Of a stretch of 64,000 bases of DNA, positions 36,401-50,300 are shown piece by piece. Each line of letters opens with the position of its first letter. The stretch's first letter is position 1. The DNA lies in the NCBI GenBank assembly GCA_946811695.1, contig OX328125.1, positions 41,457,653 through 41,521,652 of the forward strand. The letters are read 5' to 3'. Below the pieces are notes generated by a model that saw nothing but the letters and a program-made list of their open reading frames with translations, was not told where the DNA came from and made no database searches. The position numbers and the translations under genes are program-made. This DNA comes from Gonocerus acuteangulatus (taxonomy: Eukaryota; Arthropoda; Insecta; Hemiptera; Coreidae).

Positions 36401-37381
36401 ATTATAATTGTTTGCATTCCATCAGAGATTTGTCTTCCTTTCAGGCCAATGTAAAAAAAAAGAAAAGTCTGTCACGCAGGAACTGCATAACTAAGCACTT
36501 TCCTCAGAATTTGGGTAGTGTAGATTGCTTTCCAGAATAATTTGCTTAAAATATCCTATAAAAATAAAATAAAAACATGAATAGTTCTCTTTTAATTTTG
36601 TAATGAGTAAGTGTTCTATTATTAATTTTGTAATTAATTTGCTTCCTGAGTTATGTTTACACATGGCACCTACTAAACTACTTCATTAATACAAAAAACT
36701 TCATATTTTCGCCTTTTGATCTGACGCAGGAACAGGACACAGTCCCTCTAGTTGTAGAGAGCGCTCCTTGCGGCGGCCTTGCGAACCTACGCCTGGCGGG
36801 CTATTCTATTGAAATATATTACAACGTAAACCCCCCTTTCCGATAGACCGATTTAGATCATTTTTAAAAAAACGTCTTTCTCATGAGTTACCCACGACGT
36901 ATACCGCGTTGCGTTACAATACAGCAGAAATTACGACCGGTATGAGTATATCAGTAATTTGGGTCAGGAGTAAACCCCCCCTCCTAATGAACTGATTTAG
37001 TTTATTTTTACAACACATATTTACCTGTGGATTACCACTACGAATACCGAGTTTCGTCGAAATATACCAAACCTCACGGCTGGTAGTGGCGAATTGGTAT
37101 TGTGGGTCCGGAGTACCCCCCCTCCTAATGAACCGATTTAGTTTATTTTTACATCTCACTTTTCTCTCTATATTACCACTACGAATACCAAGTTTCGTTG
37201 AAATATAACAAATATTACGGCTGGCATGGTCAAATTAGTGTTTTAGGTTCAGGGTAAACACCCCCTTCCGGGGGACCGATTTTGGTGGATAACGAACTCG
37301 CTCAAACGTTTGCTAATTGAATGCTATATATCAAGTTTCGTAAAGAAAAAACAAAAACTCTGGCCGATATCGTGTTAACAG

Positions 37382-37450
<69 letters not shown>

Positions 37451-38689
37451 TATATGTATATATACATATATATATTGTAATGATCTATAAGGGGGTGCTC
37501 TAGAAAGAGTCAGTTTCTGGCATAGCAAAGAGTAGCATTCCTATTCAAAATAAAGGCTAAGTTATATTCCATAAGTCCATCACAAATATTATCTTTTGTC
37601 AACCAATTAAATAAATAAAAGAGTAATAAAAGGGATAGCAATTGGCAGTGCTTAGTTTGGCAGTATTCATTTCTTTTTAAAAAAAGGCAGTGTTAAATGA
37701 AAGAAGAGTCCAAATGTCTCGGCTAGGAGCGATAAGGCATCGAGAGATACAATTTTCCCAGGAAGATAAGAATAGAGGTGCTTCCAAAAGATGCCCTTTG
37801 GACATCCAGGTGGTGATCGCTGAAGACAAACACCCTTGGTGTGGTGGGAGTAACGCCTCTATAAAAAGGGCCTTCCCCCACCACTCGCCCCATTCGAGTA
37901 CCAGAGGCGGAGGACACACGACCCCTTTCGAGCACCAGAGGCGGATGACACTCGCCCCATTCGAGCGCCAGAGGCGAAGGGCACACGGTCTCTCTGCAGA
38001 ACCAGCTGGTCAGCCGACACCAAGCTCTCACTTCATCTTCACTTGATGGCCAGACACCACTCCATGATCTAGCAGCCGACCATCATTCTCCTCAACATAA
38101 CTACAACCAGTCTGCCTCTTCACTTCCAGAACATCATCCATATCATAAGCTGAGTATACCTCAATAACTGCCAATCTTCAATTAAATTTAAAAGCTATCT
38201 AAAATTTCATAATGGCCAATATTTATATTTTAATATATAAGTTAATATTTTAATTATGTTCTAACTTTTCTTAAATAACCCAACATTGATACAATTATGT
38301 GAGTCAAGCAATTTTTCTTTTTTATATCACAGCCATGCCAAATCTTAAATTATATCTTTTATTCAATATAAGTCATTTGTTTCCAACTCTATTTTCTTTA
38401 TAATGAACCTTTCTCCTGGTATTTAATATGGTCTCAACACATAAAAGGACAGATGGTAAGAAGTGGTACTAATAATATATTTCTCATGCTTTTCTTTCAG
38501 GAAATTTATTAAATTAAATTAAATATATTCAAATAGTTTTATTCATAAATCCGTATGTGGTGAGTTTGGTAATTTTAAATGAACCCTGAGATATAATGAA
38601 AATATAATAAAAACATTTCTAAGTCAACTTTTTCTATAATAATTTTTAAATATAATTCAATTTTCTTTTTCTTCCCCCACCAAAACACC

Positions 38690-38755
<66 letters not shown>

Positions 38756-41285
38756 ACAGGGGTCATTTTCGGTGTCTACTAGGTAGGATCGATAAAGATT
38801 TGAAGAAACTTTTCAAAAATTCCGTCTTGAGAGCAACCTCAATAGCTACTTTCCTTCGGAGGAAAGTGCTAAAATTGAACTAAAACAAAGTGATTCAAAC
38901 ACACAAGATACCAAGTCATCCTACAAGGACAAAGTTCACCGACAATATGGATTTAATAACTTCCAAAGTCCAGCTGCAATAGTCAAGAAATCAGGCGTTC
39001 CAATATTTTTTACAGATAGAATATTGCATTTTATGGATAAAATTTTAATAAATAATACATCTATCATTGATTGAAGTTGATTTTCAGGGAATATTTAAAA
39101 TATAGTTTATCACCGCGTTATTCATGCCTTCTGTTTTCCTAAAGCACTGTTATTTTAGTCGCAAATATTAAAGAAAGTAAAATATTCATGGGTGTTCCAT
39201 TACTTTTTACACTATCTGTACATACATGGTGGCCCAGATAAGCGGGCCACGAGAGAAATAACTACTCAACGGTTGGAGATATAAAAATTTTTCAAAGTAG
39301 CAAAGTTGTAGTTTTCATCGAGTCCTATAAAATGGTGCTCTCAGAAATAAGAAAATCTCCCTGCTCTTCTTGAAACATGGATAGAGCAGCCATTATCCAG
39401 CGGCAAATGCTCTAGTATTGTTGGGAGAATATCTCTTATGAAGTAGGCCTATTGTTCTTTAGGAAGGGTCTCGGGTATAAAATGTGGACCGGTAACATGG
39501 TCCCAATGAGTCCACAACAGACGTTGATTTCCCACCGGTGCTGGGTGTATCGTCGACACTCCAGGTCCATCTCGGGTTTCCAACCGCACAATGATTTGCA
39601 TTATGATTAGCTGAGATCTGATTTAGTCATTATCTCATAATCCTTAAATTCATCAACCACCTCTTATTAATTCTATTCTTCCCCCGCAGGACAAATCATT
39701 TCCATAAGAAATACCAACTCCTTCATTATTTGTGATCTGAAATTTTGGCACCTCTTCTACCTGAAGCCTCAATTTTTATTTATTTTCTTTTTTCGTTTAG
39801 ACTAAAAGGAATAGTTTTGTTGAATGCTAAAAACATTCTCCTATGGTATATTACCCCTCCCCCAACAAAAATACCACTTGAATAAATGAAAGTGCCTTTT
39901 TTGGGGAATTTCAAATGAGGAATACACACAAATAAAAAAGTATTTTTACAGAAAACTACTTGACGTATCAAAACCCCTTCTTCCTTGTTTTGTTAGTACT
40001 TTTAATAAATTGACTGCAACATAAGTGTAAAAAGGAACCCTTCCCTTCAAAGGTCTATTTGAGCCTTTAGAAGGGAGATTTTCTTATCTCTGAGGGCACC
40101 ATTTTATAGGACTCGACAAGAACTATAACTTTGCTCATTTGAAAAATATTGATATCTCCAACCGTTTAGTAGTTATGTCTCTTATGGCCCGCTTATCTGG
40201 GCCACCCTGTATTTATATAAAAATAAATTCTTCTAAAAGGTGACCTAATATACATTTCGCTTTCTTTTTGTGTCTTTCGAAGGCAGGGGGTCGATAAAGC
40301 AGTAAACTTTTTGTTTTCAACAACTAAATTTCATATTTTATAGCTGATAGGTTTTGCCCTTTCATATCTAACCTCTTCAGGGGCTTTTCTTACTTGTCCT
40401 ACCTACTATGAGATGTATGAGAAAAAAGAATTTTTTTTTTTCTTTTAAACGACCAATATCTCCAGTTTATTATAAAAAAATAAAATAAATGAGTTGAAAT
40501 CAAAACATTATTTAATAAAAATAGTTATAAGAAGCTAAAGTAAACATTCCTTTTGAAACTAAACATGCTATGGAAGTTATTCATGAACGTCATAAAGAAA
40601 TAGAGAAATGGCTTTAGCACGTTCAACATATTTTTTAAAAAATAAATATTTATTATTAGAAAATGGCTAAATAAATATTTATTCTTTAGGGCTAAGAAAC
40701 CAACATGAAATGTAGAAGAATACATAATCCCATTATTAATGTTATAAGAGTTAAGATGAAAAATAATTCACTTTTACCTGTCTGATTAGAATCAGATTTT
40801 TCCTGGGTCCATTTTGATACCTTGGACACCCATGCCTCACAATCTTTTCTCCTGTCACCTGTCAGATATCATGCAGAGAACAACATTCAGCAGCAAGCAA
40901 GTGGCACATGCAAAACAAAAACTCTTCGAACTATTTCCAGTATTTATTTTTATTTTGCCCATTAAAAAAAAAAAAAAAACATTTCCGCCCTTCCTTTTAA
41001 TGTGCTATTAGTCGGATTGTTAAACAAAACATTAATTGGAAAAGCAAGTGATGTAATAGATTATACCTTGAACAGTCTGAGCTAGAACACTTGAAAGACT
41101 AAGTGTTTTTGTTGTAGAAAAACTCGGGGCTCTTGCTGTAGTCGCGAGGATAGTTGCTGGAGAAGGGGGCGGTGTACCACACCCTTTCACATTAGACATT
41201 AACCAATGTCAGTTCAAAAACATAAATTTTAAGTTATAATGACATTAAAGCAGTTTAATATGCTCAACTCATTAGCATTGAATAA

Positions 41286-41330
<45 letters not shown>

Positions 41331-44300
41331 CTTTATTAACAGTTCCAAAGAGATAAAACTGTTATAAATTAAAATTTATATTAAACGAGATTATGGTATT
41401 GGTTAAAGAGAATTGAGTATACCATCAAATAATACAAACATGCTGATATTAATTTTTCTTTTTTTGAGAGAGGAAAAGTGTTATAAGAGAAGGGTTTTTT
41501 AAAGTAAAGAAAATATACATATAGAACACAAACAATACAAATGATCATGCATATAAAAACACCCACACTTAGGGGTCGCATGCAGTTATTTAGAAATAAT
41601 TTAATGGCTTATTTTAAAACTTAAGCAGTTTATAGGCGATGAGAGAAAATGAAGTTAGAGAAGGCGGATAATGAATATGATTGATGAAGGTTAATGATCA
41701 CTCTCACTGATATGATACACTCACACACCCCAAAAAAAGAATTTTTGTTCGAAAAAAAGAATAACGATAAAATGAAGGTTGGTATCCTGCCGTCAAAAGC
41801 TAACGGCAACGCAAAATATTAAAAATTCTCTTGATATATTTGCATAACACTTCCTTTGTGACAAAAAAAAAGTGTTTTAAAGATTCGGTGTTCACAAAGC
41901 CTGAAATGGAACACTAGAACTTGTAAGGGCTACTTCGGTTTCATCTACAGTTTTAAAATGTCTAATGATAAAACATTCGGTTCCACATCAAACTCTGTAG
42001 CCCATTATTATTATTTTTTTGCTATAACTGTAATAAGCATTAAAAATTAATAGAAAAATTTAATAATTTTATTTACCTTCGGGATCTTTAGCAATGACTG
42101 TTGAGCTACGATCCACGCCTCCTTTTTTGTCCTCTGTGTGCGTAACAGAGAGATGAAATTCCGGCATATTTATTACATATATACTTATTTATAACAAAGG
42201 AGTGACTTCAACCGGTCTACAAAAGGGGAACAATAAATCTCAAATGCTTTTAAAAGAATGAAGGTCAGGTTAAGTTTCTATTTCTTTTTAAAGAGTGGAA
42301 TTTAAAATATGTATGTTTATAAACAGTATGGAGTAGAAGGGGGGAGGGAAGTCTCTAACCTCATGCATGCATGCATAAAGTGTGGGAAGGGCAGATGGAT
42401 AAATATGGAACCGCTAAAACCTACATATTAATATAATACACATGAGGGGGAGGTGTCTGAACAGTGGATGGAAAAAAAGCTATCGTAATGTTGAATTTTC
42501 TTCATATGCCTCACAATTTTGTTTGCATTTATTTAAATATCTAAGCAAAAATCATGCTTATTACTATTAGAATAAAACAAGCAATCTCATTAATATTTTT
42601 AGGAAAAAGATTTTTGGCCGAGCGAGAAGCTCTTATCATTCATTGCCTTGCTTTAAAACATAAAGTCAGTACATATTAATGTCATTAAAGACCATTATAC
42701 AAATAAATTTGATATTGCTTTAAACTATTCCAATAAACTGTGGCATTAAGAAAAAAAACTTGTTACTAGAACTCACTCGGCCTTCTCTAAATACTAATTT
42801 AAAATTTGTTAAATCAAACAAAACTAGTTTTGTTTGTAGGATAACACCAATAAAAAATCAGGATTGGGGCGGGGGATTGAAAAATAAACGTACATTCAGA
42901 GCGAAGCAACAAATGGGTAAGTCTATACAATGGTTTCTGTACAGCTATATATTTCAATAAAACTTGCCTCATTACAGAGTACAAACCACTTGGAGAAATA
43001 AAACCATTAAAAAAGAAAAAAGGCAGAGAATCTAAGCATTGTTAATTTTTCTTTTTTTTTTTATATATCTTATGCTTCTGCATACATGAGATATGAACTT
43101 ACTGTCTAATAGTATGAATTTTTAGCTTGCGACAAAATATATAATTAAATATAAGCTTAAAACTAAGAAAGAAAAATGTAATGATTAAATTATTAAGAAG
43201 TGTTTCATAATAAAACGCTAAGCAAGAGCTTAGAAATTGATAATAGTCTTAAAGAAATAAATAACATTTATAGTGGGACATAACATTTAGGTCATAGAAT
43301 GGGTTCTTACCTTTTATATCATCATCTTCTAAGGTTGTACTACTATCAGTCGATTCTTTCACTTGAGATCCATCACCTTTCTTCGTAATAATACTTCGAC
43401 CTACAAAATCAAAATAACTTCTGGTGATCTGAGTGTAATAGTAAGTTTGTATAGATATTTCAAAAACGACATTTACATTATTTTCTTGTGTTGTTTTTAT
43501 ATTCATGGTTTGGCTTTTTTTCCCTTTTTCTTATTAAAAGAGTTATACTGTTTGAATGAATTCAAATTACAAGAATGGAATAACTCACTTCTTTATGTAT
43601 TCATGTATGGATTGAATCTTCAGAGTTTAAAAACTTACAATGATAATAAAGAAAATATCTAAATGCATAAAGTAAATAGAACTAACTTTAATGAATAATA
43701 AACCCACACATTCATTTACCAGACACTTAATAGTTTTAAAAAAACTATAGATATTAAAATACCATAAACAATAATTTGAAAATAAATCATTATGCTCACA
43801 AATTCAAATCGAATGATTAAGTCTGATTACAGCAATATTTGATATGAGCCTCCAGGCTTATTTTTTCAGAGGAAGGACAGTGTGAGCTTTAAATTTATTT
43901 TATTTGAACTTTACAGATATGTCTTTTAATTAATACATTCTTTTTATAATCAACTTGATTAAGAACATGAATTTAATAAGCTACTGGTTTTTAATTATTT
44001 ACTTCCCCCTCCCCCCCCCCCCAAAAAAAAATCTGATCAATAAGTAAGCAATGAGTCTTATTGGAAACTGTATATATACATATATATATATATATACACA
44101 TATATTGTTTTTAGTATTTTAGCCAATATATTTTAGAAATTACTTGCTACAAGTTTTCTGTAGTTCTTTTGTTAGCATTTAGAAAATTCTATATTCCTTC
44201 TACCATTTTATGTAGCAGACATATAGATTATAACTCTTCATTCGGAAGATACAGTCAATTTATGTACTAACATAGAATCCCCCCAAAATTTAGCACAAAG

Positions 44301-47300
44301 GGTGTCCTGTCCTTACACTGATAGACTTTGGGGAATAGATAGAAAATAATAAAAAATAAGTAAAAAAAAAAAAAAACCTAATGGATTTTCATGGGTTTGT
44401 TTGTTAGAAAAATCTGAAACCCTGATTTTTCCTAATAACATAACAAGAAAGTCAGACTTGGAGGAACTGTGCCATCTTAGCGTGCTTCCGTTTTTGTCCC
44501 TTAAGTAATTTAGAAAGCTTGGAATAGAAGCAGCTTATGTTAGGATATTTCATGAAAAATAGAGAAACCTACTCCAAGACATCTCGAAGAAACATTTTTA
44601 AACATAAATGAGATTTTCTTTGTGCCAATATTTCAGCTTGAGTTTCAAGCTCTCATCAGGGCTGTTAACTATTTAACGTAAAACTTTTTTTTTTTTCATA
44701 AAACAGATTTTTCGTTGTTTTTATTTTAGGACATTGAAAAACACCTGCCAATCTGTACTTATTGTATTGAAACAACACAGGATATGATAGATGCTACTAA
44801 TTTCTGAGCCCCTTCACAACCTCACACAGGCAGAGGATTCGAGTGGGACATATATGTCCCTCTGCGCATTAAAGGGTTAAATCAGAAAGTTTTGCTCAGT
44901 GGTGGAGGGATTAGCTCTACCTCTCCACGTAGGCCTAATGAAATTTTGAAAATGGACCCGAAACTTTGGTCCATAAAGAGGCTCAGTTATATTAAAAAAA
45001 ATGTAGTTTTATTCAACTACTTTGACTGAATATCTCCATCCTGATAATCTCCACGGTCAACGATCAACAAGGGATAATCACTTAAGGTGGTTTTTTGATT
45101 CACTATCTATTCCCACTAAAAGCCTATATGTTTAAGATGGGGGACCCCCTGTACAATAATTATTGCAATTATAGTACTCCAAGATAAGTTCCTTATGTTA
45201 TTCCATTGTGATAAAGTTCTAGTCAGTCTTAATTCCAAAACACTTAATGTCACTTACAACAATCTGGATTAGCTGAGGCTGCAGGATGGGGCGAACGCCT
45301 CCTTACTGATACAAGTGCCTCAAAAGTGATGCATCCCATCAATGTGTACAGCAAAAATGAAATAGGTTGCTTTTCACACTTCAGTTCTAGTGAACATTTT
45401 TATGACGAAGGTTCAATTGATAATTTGAAGCAACTTTTCAAGCCAGACTACTTGTTTGAAAAATTGTTATGTGTCACATACCTTATGAATATTAGTAAGT
45501 TTTATAAACCATTTTTTTAAAATATAAAATATAGTCTTGGGTTGAACATTTAATTTGTTCGTTTATTTTCAGTTAAAAACAAAAAAAGGGAAAAATATAT
45601 GACTCATAACAAAAAATAAATGAACAAATAAAATAAACATCTACTTCCACAATGATGACGAAAAAAGATTTTATTTGGTTTTCAAGTAGAAGTTACAAGG
45701 ACGAAGATACATATAATGTGCACAAGTGCATACAACTCATATAAATATTTTTGCAGTGGCACCATAAATTTACTTTTTTTTTAACCAAACCACAAATATA
45801 GAACACACTTAGATAAGTGAATATTTTAGTGCATTAAGCAACATTTTTAATTTAATAATTTGAAATTGCATACCATATTTATTTTAGAAAAAGTCCCTAG
45901 GAAATCAAATATAACTTCTATATCGGGCTATAAGTAAAACCATTTTTGTTTACATGGTCTAATCTCAAATTTTGGCTGCATTGTGCTATTCTTCATATCA
46001 GAATACAGTGAGCGATGGGATGCTCAAAATTATTTGTTATTGAAAGCAAGTATATTTTATTAAAACAGAAGGTTCTCATAGAAAAACAAGTTTCTTCCGT
46101 GACTTATGGTACACATTTCACAAATTATGGTTAAGCAGTTTCCATTGAATATGTATGTTATTTTTTTTTTTTTAACAAGCGTGCCAACGTTTAGGCTATT
46201 AACGCCGGGCTATCTATAGGTTGCCACCCTTTTATAATACCAACAGCACGAGGTCGATCACCCATTCAGGTTCTGACCACACCCGACGTTGCTTAACTTC
46301 GGTGATCTACGGGAACCGGTGAATTCAACGTGGCTATGGCTGTTGGCATGTATGTTATTCTTCTTCTTTCTTGGCGCTACAAAGCTAAGTGGGTCTTGGC
46401 CTCCTCTAAGAGCTTCCGCCAACCATCTCTATCTGCTCCCACCGCCTTCCAGTTGGAACCACCCATCTTAGGCTGTGTCTCTCTTGCCTCCTCCATGGTT
46501 CATTCCATCCTGACCTCAAGGACTTTCCTTGGTATCTCTCCTTAACCCATTCGAACCTAACTTTCCGAGCTTATGAAGTTGACAACATTTAAGTCATTAC
46601 ATAAACTATAAAGCTCTCGGTTTTTACGTCACCAGCAAATTTGGTGTATGTTATTCAGGGACCTTAATTATGTGAATATTAAATGAAACCTAGCTTGTGA
46701 ACTTATTTTTCTGTGTACTACCCAGAATATAGGTTGGATATTTAGAAATAGATAATTTAATTGAAGGGGTCGGGGCAAAATAGTGCCAAGCAACATTTTT
46801 AACAAAACTGGAGCTGCTATATGTTGGATATTTTGTAGGACTGACAGTAGAAATGGTTAGGGGCAACCAGGTTAAGTAGCATACAGAGCTTGTAGTCATA
46901 GTTTAGGAGCATTTGCATCATAGACTGATATTCCCACATAATATCCAACATATAGCTGCTACAGTTAAGTTTTGTTAAAAATGTTGCTTGGCACTGTTTT
47001 GCTCCGCCCTCTTCAATTAATATATTTTATCTATAAAGTACATTATTCTCGAAGAGATTCCCTGCACAAGTTAAAGAGCTTCTACTGCATTCAATATTAT
47101 ACAGAGTACAATCTGGGGTCATATATGAGGCTTTAAATAAGACTTTTTTCCAGAGTTTTCAGGAATGCTCTTTTTATATTTTTTTTTACATAAACAATTT
47201 CCAAATCTCCATGAGAGTTAAAAGCTTAATAGAGCCTGTTCAGATATACCCAGGAGATCAATTTCGCATGTGTGAATGTCTGGGCAGGAATTTCTCTCTG

Positions 47301-50300
47301 CAATCGCTCTCTGATTAACTGATTATGTCTTGTTTAGGAGCAGGAAAGGCTTTAAGAGGCCAGGCAAGGGAGATAGTGTTGAATGTTTATCAATACTTAG
47401 CCAAAGCTAAGGCTGAAAACACTTTCAACTAGAACGTTGACTATTCCACAAGCGAGGCGACTGGGTAACGGTTGAAAACTGATAGGGTTATAACAGGGAG
47501 TTCTTCCCACTATTTTTACTGCCTCTTGGGAATATAGGCGCCTCCCTCCAACTCCATCTAATTGTACAGGTTATACAAAGAGAGACCTGTATTTTTGTAT
47601 GTGAAATACATATTATTTAGATTTATTCGCAAAAGTACTGTGCTTTTGTAACTTATAAACAGCAGTAATTTTTTCTTCTTTTAGAATTTATTTGATATTA
47701 CTTAAATTTCTGAATTGGCACACAATTTTATTGAACCCAATATTCCTTTAAAAAAATTGGAATAAATATATGAAAATAAAGTAATTATGTAAACTGTATA
47801 TTTGATTTTCAAATTGACTTTTTCTCTGAAGAAAAAAAAAAAATCATATCCTTAATGATTAAAGAAAAAGCAATTTTATTTGCTTGCTTAATTAATATGA
47901 AAGAACACAATCTTCAACATCTTAGGCGATACAAACATAATTTAAGGCTGTTGAGACTTTGACAGACAAGAAGCAGAACACACTATTTCAAAATGTTTTT
48001 ATTACAATTAAATATTAAAATAATAATATTAGCAGCTGATTCTTTAAATTATTGAATTGTATTCACATCATTGAATGCAATTTATAGTGTTCTCATGCAA
48101 AAAAAAGGTGGAATAATGGAAGAAAAAAAAAATCATTGATCTCATTTAAATTGCTATGAATGTGTAATTCACTTCCTTGTTTATTTTTCTTGAGAAAATG
48201 GATATAAATATGGTTGTAACTGATTTTTCTTTGAGATGGAAGAAACTAAATTATAGCAAACCATGCACGGCATCATGCGTGAGGAAACATGTGGTAGTTT
48301 AAGATTACTCCAAAGATCACCAAAAACCAACTATAAAAGCAGTCTTTTATATATTTAAACAAGAACATTATCCATACCATGCTGTAATGATAATTTAAAT
48401 GTTATTTTTATTAAATTGTTTATAATATATTAAAGATGATGAAGAAATCACTTATTGGAATAAAACCTCATACTTCTACCAATCAATTATTTATATGCCT
48501 CTAGTCTTCCTATTTTTTAATAGCATTTATTAAGTAAATTTAAAAACTCATTTTTAAATTATATTATTGTGTGCTAATACAATATATATTGGAGATGCTA
48601 GATGGAATGAAGTAAACCCCTTTCTTCCAAATTTATAGTGGGAGGAAAAGGCCTTCTTTCACCGTGTATTTAAGTTATTTTTTTCATCTATTTAATTTTC
48701 ATTGTTTTAAAGAATCATATCATTCTTTTCTAGGCTAATTTTCAATTCAGAATTGCCTTTCTAAACATCCGGTCTTTGGGATCCTCAAGGATTGGTAGAT
48801 TTTCTTTTGGGAAAGAAAACAAAAAACAGTGCTCCTTAGAGGCGTTTCTAATCAAAATATAAGTTGATTTAAAATTTATATATAACATTGTTTTCTTTTA
48901 TTTTTAATTGATTTTTAAATTTGATAAATATTTCATACAAAAATAAGGGGAAAATCTTTACTCTTTTAAATAAAATCAAAACGAAAAAAATATCTAAATA
49001 TTCTCTATAGAGAGTAGACTTTTACGAGAAGAAATATAACAAGCTTGGGTACATGAATGCTTGAAAGAATCATAAATATTTTGTTTGATGGAAATTAAAT
49101 TTTAACTTTTCCTAAAGACATAAGATAAAACTGAATGAATCCATATTGCAATATCACAAGAGAATTCCTTACAATGTTGCAAATAAAATAAGAAGAATAC
49201 AATATTGACTTACTATAAAAAAGAATGCCAAAAATAGAAGAACAGCAATAAAAAAATAAAGGAAAAGGGGCACACAAATGAAATACAAGGTTTTACCAAT
49301 TTGTGAGCGTTTCTTCACTGAATTTTGTGTGGGTACCACTTTCAAACAATTTACCTCTGAATTCTAAGGTTTCATATAAAAGATATTGGCTTATTTTAAT
49401 TTCCTGACTTCTAATTATATAATATCTAACCTTTAAAAGTAACATCATGCAATATGAAAACACTTTATTTTATGAATGAAATTAGAAGATGCTATAAAAC
49501 TAAGTTTGATGGGTGTTTCAGGCAGCCTATTGATAATTCCAGTGTATATTAATTCAACAATTATTAAGCCAAAAATGTAAAAATTAAGTTTCAATAATAA
49601 GTAAAAAAATGAGTTAATATTAATTAATCTAAATTTAAAAAACAAAAATAAATCAAATGTCGTGTTTTGGCAGAGGTCTATAAATATAAACATTTCATTT
49701 TCTGTACTCATTTGTTTTGTTCTTCCTATACGTTTCTTGTCCTTATTGCATACTCTTCAGGGAGCCTTTTTTCTTCACAGACTTTTGTCTTTTCATCACC
49801 CCACCCATATCTATTTTGTATTATGTATGACTGTCAATGAACTCTCATGAAGATCACTGGTGACCATGTTCTGAAGACACAATAATCTAGGAAGAAATAA
49901 CCCTCTAAGGAGATGGTAAAAAGAAGCTTGAAACATGTACGTAACAATTCTAAGAAATCTTTTGGCATTTATGTCTGATACAACGATAAAGTAAAATTTG
50001 TTTTCTTTTATTCATATTAAAATACAGTATTTTATTATTGACTCTTAAGACGGCAAGCCGCATGATTTAAGTTTAGATGGCATGGAGCAGAGCCCGTTTC
50101 ACCCTCCTGGTTCCATAGGATGTCATTAAAATAGCTGAGCCTCTACTGCCCATCTCTTCTCATTTCTCCACACTTTCGTTATTTCTTTCTTTAAAACATT
50201 TTCCGTCACCAATTTCTAATTCTAGGCATAGGAGTAGTCAATGTCAGGCTTAAAAACAATTTTTTTTATTTTTAATTCTTTTTTAAAAATGTGATATCAA

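Larger units (their letters stand above)
35481..39220 (+). mobile_element. Tc1-like transposon with ~245 bp inverted repeats and nested insertions
   Basis: Termini TA|CAGTTAGTGTAAAAAGTATT (35481) and, inverted, TA|CAGATAGTGTAAAAAGTAAT (39220) give TA duplications and long TIRs (35483-35730, 38974-39218). This is the IR/DR arrangement of Tc1/mariner elements. Between them are two head-to-head transposase fragments, a composite minisatellite element and a solo LTR, so the original element has been greatly expanded. Confidence 0.85.

Noticed and set aside
37690..38046. 118-residue plus-strand frame and its minus-strand shadows
   Set aside because: Lies inside the solo LTR and is built largely of the 34 bp tandem repeat downstream of the TATA box.
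45240..45305. Shorter version of the 45.3 kb exon (21 nt, SANPDC)
   Set aside because: An alternative acceptor (CCTGCAG) would also work in phase, but the 48 nt form has the better context. Listed once only.
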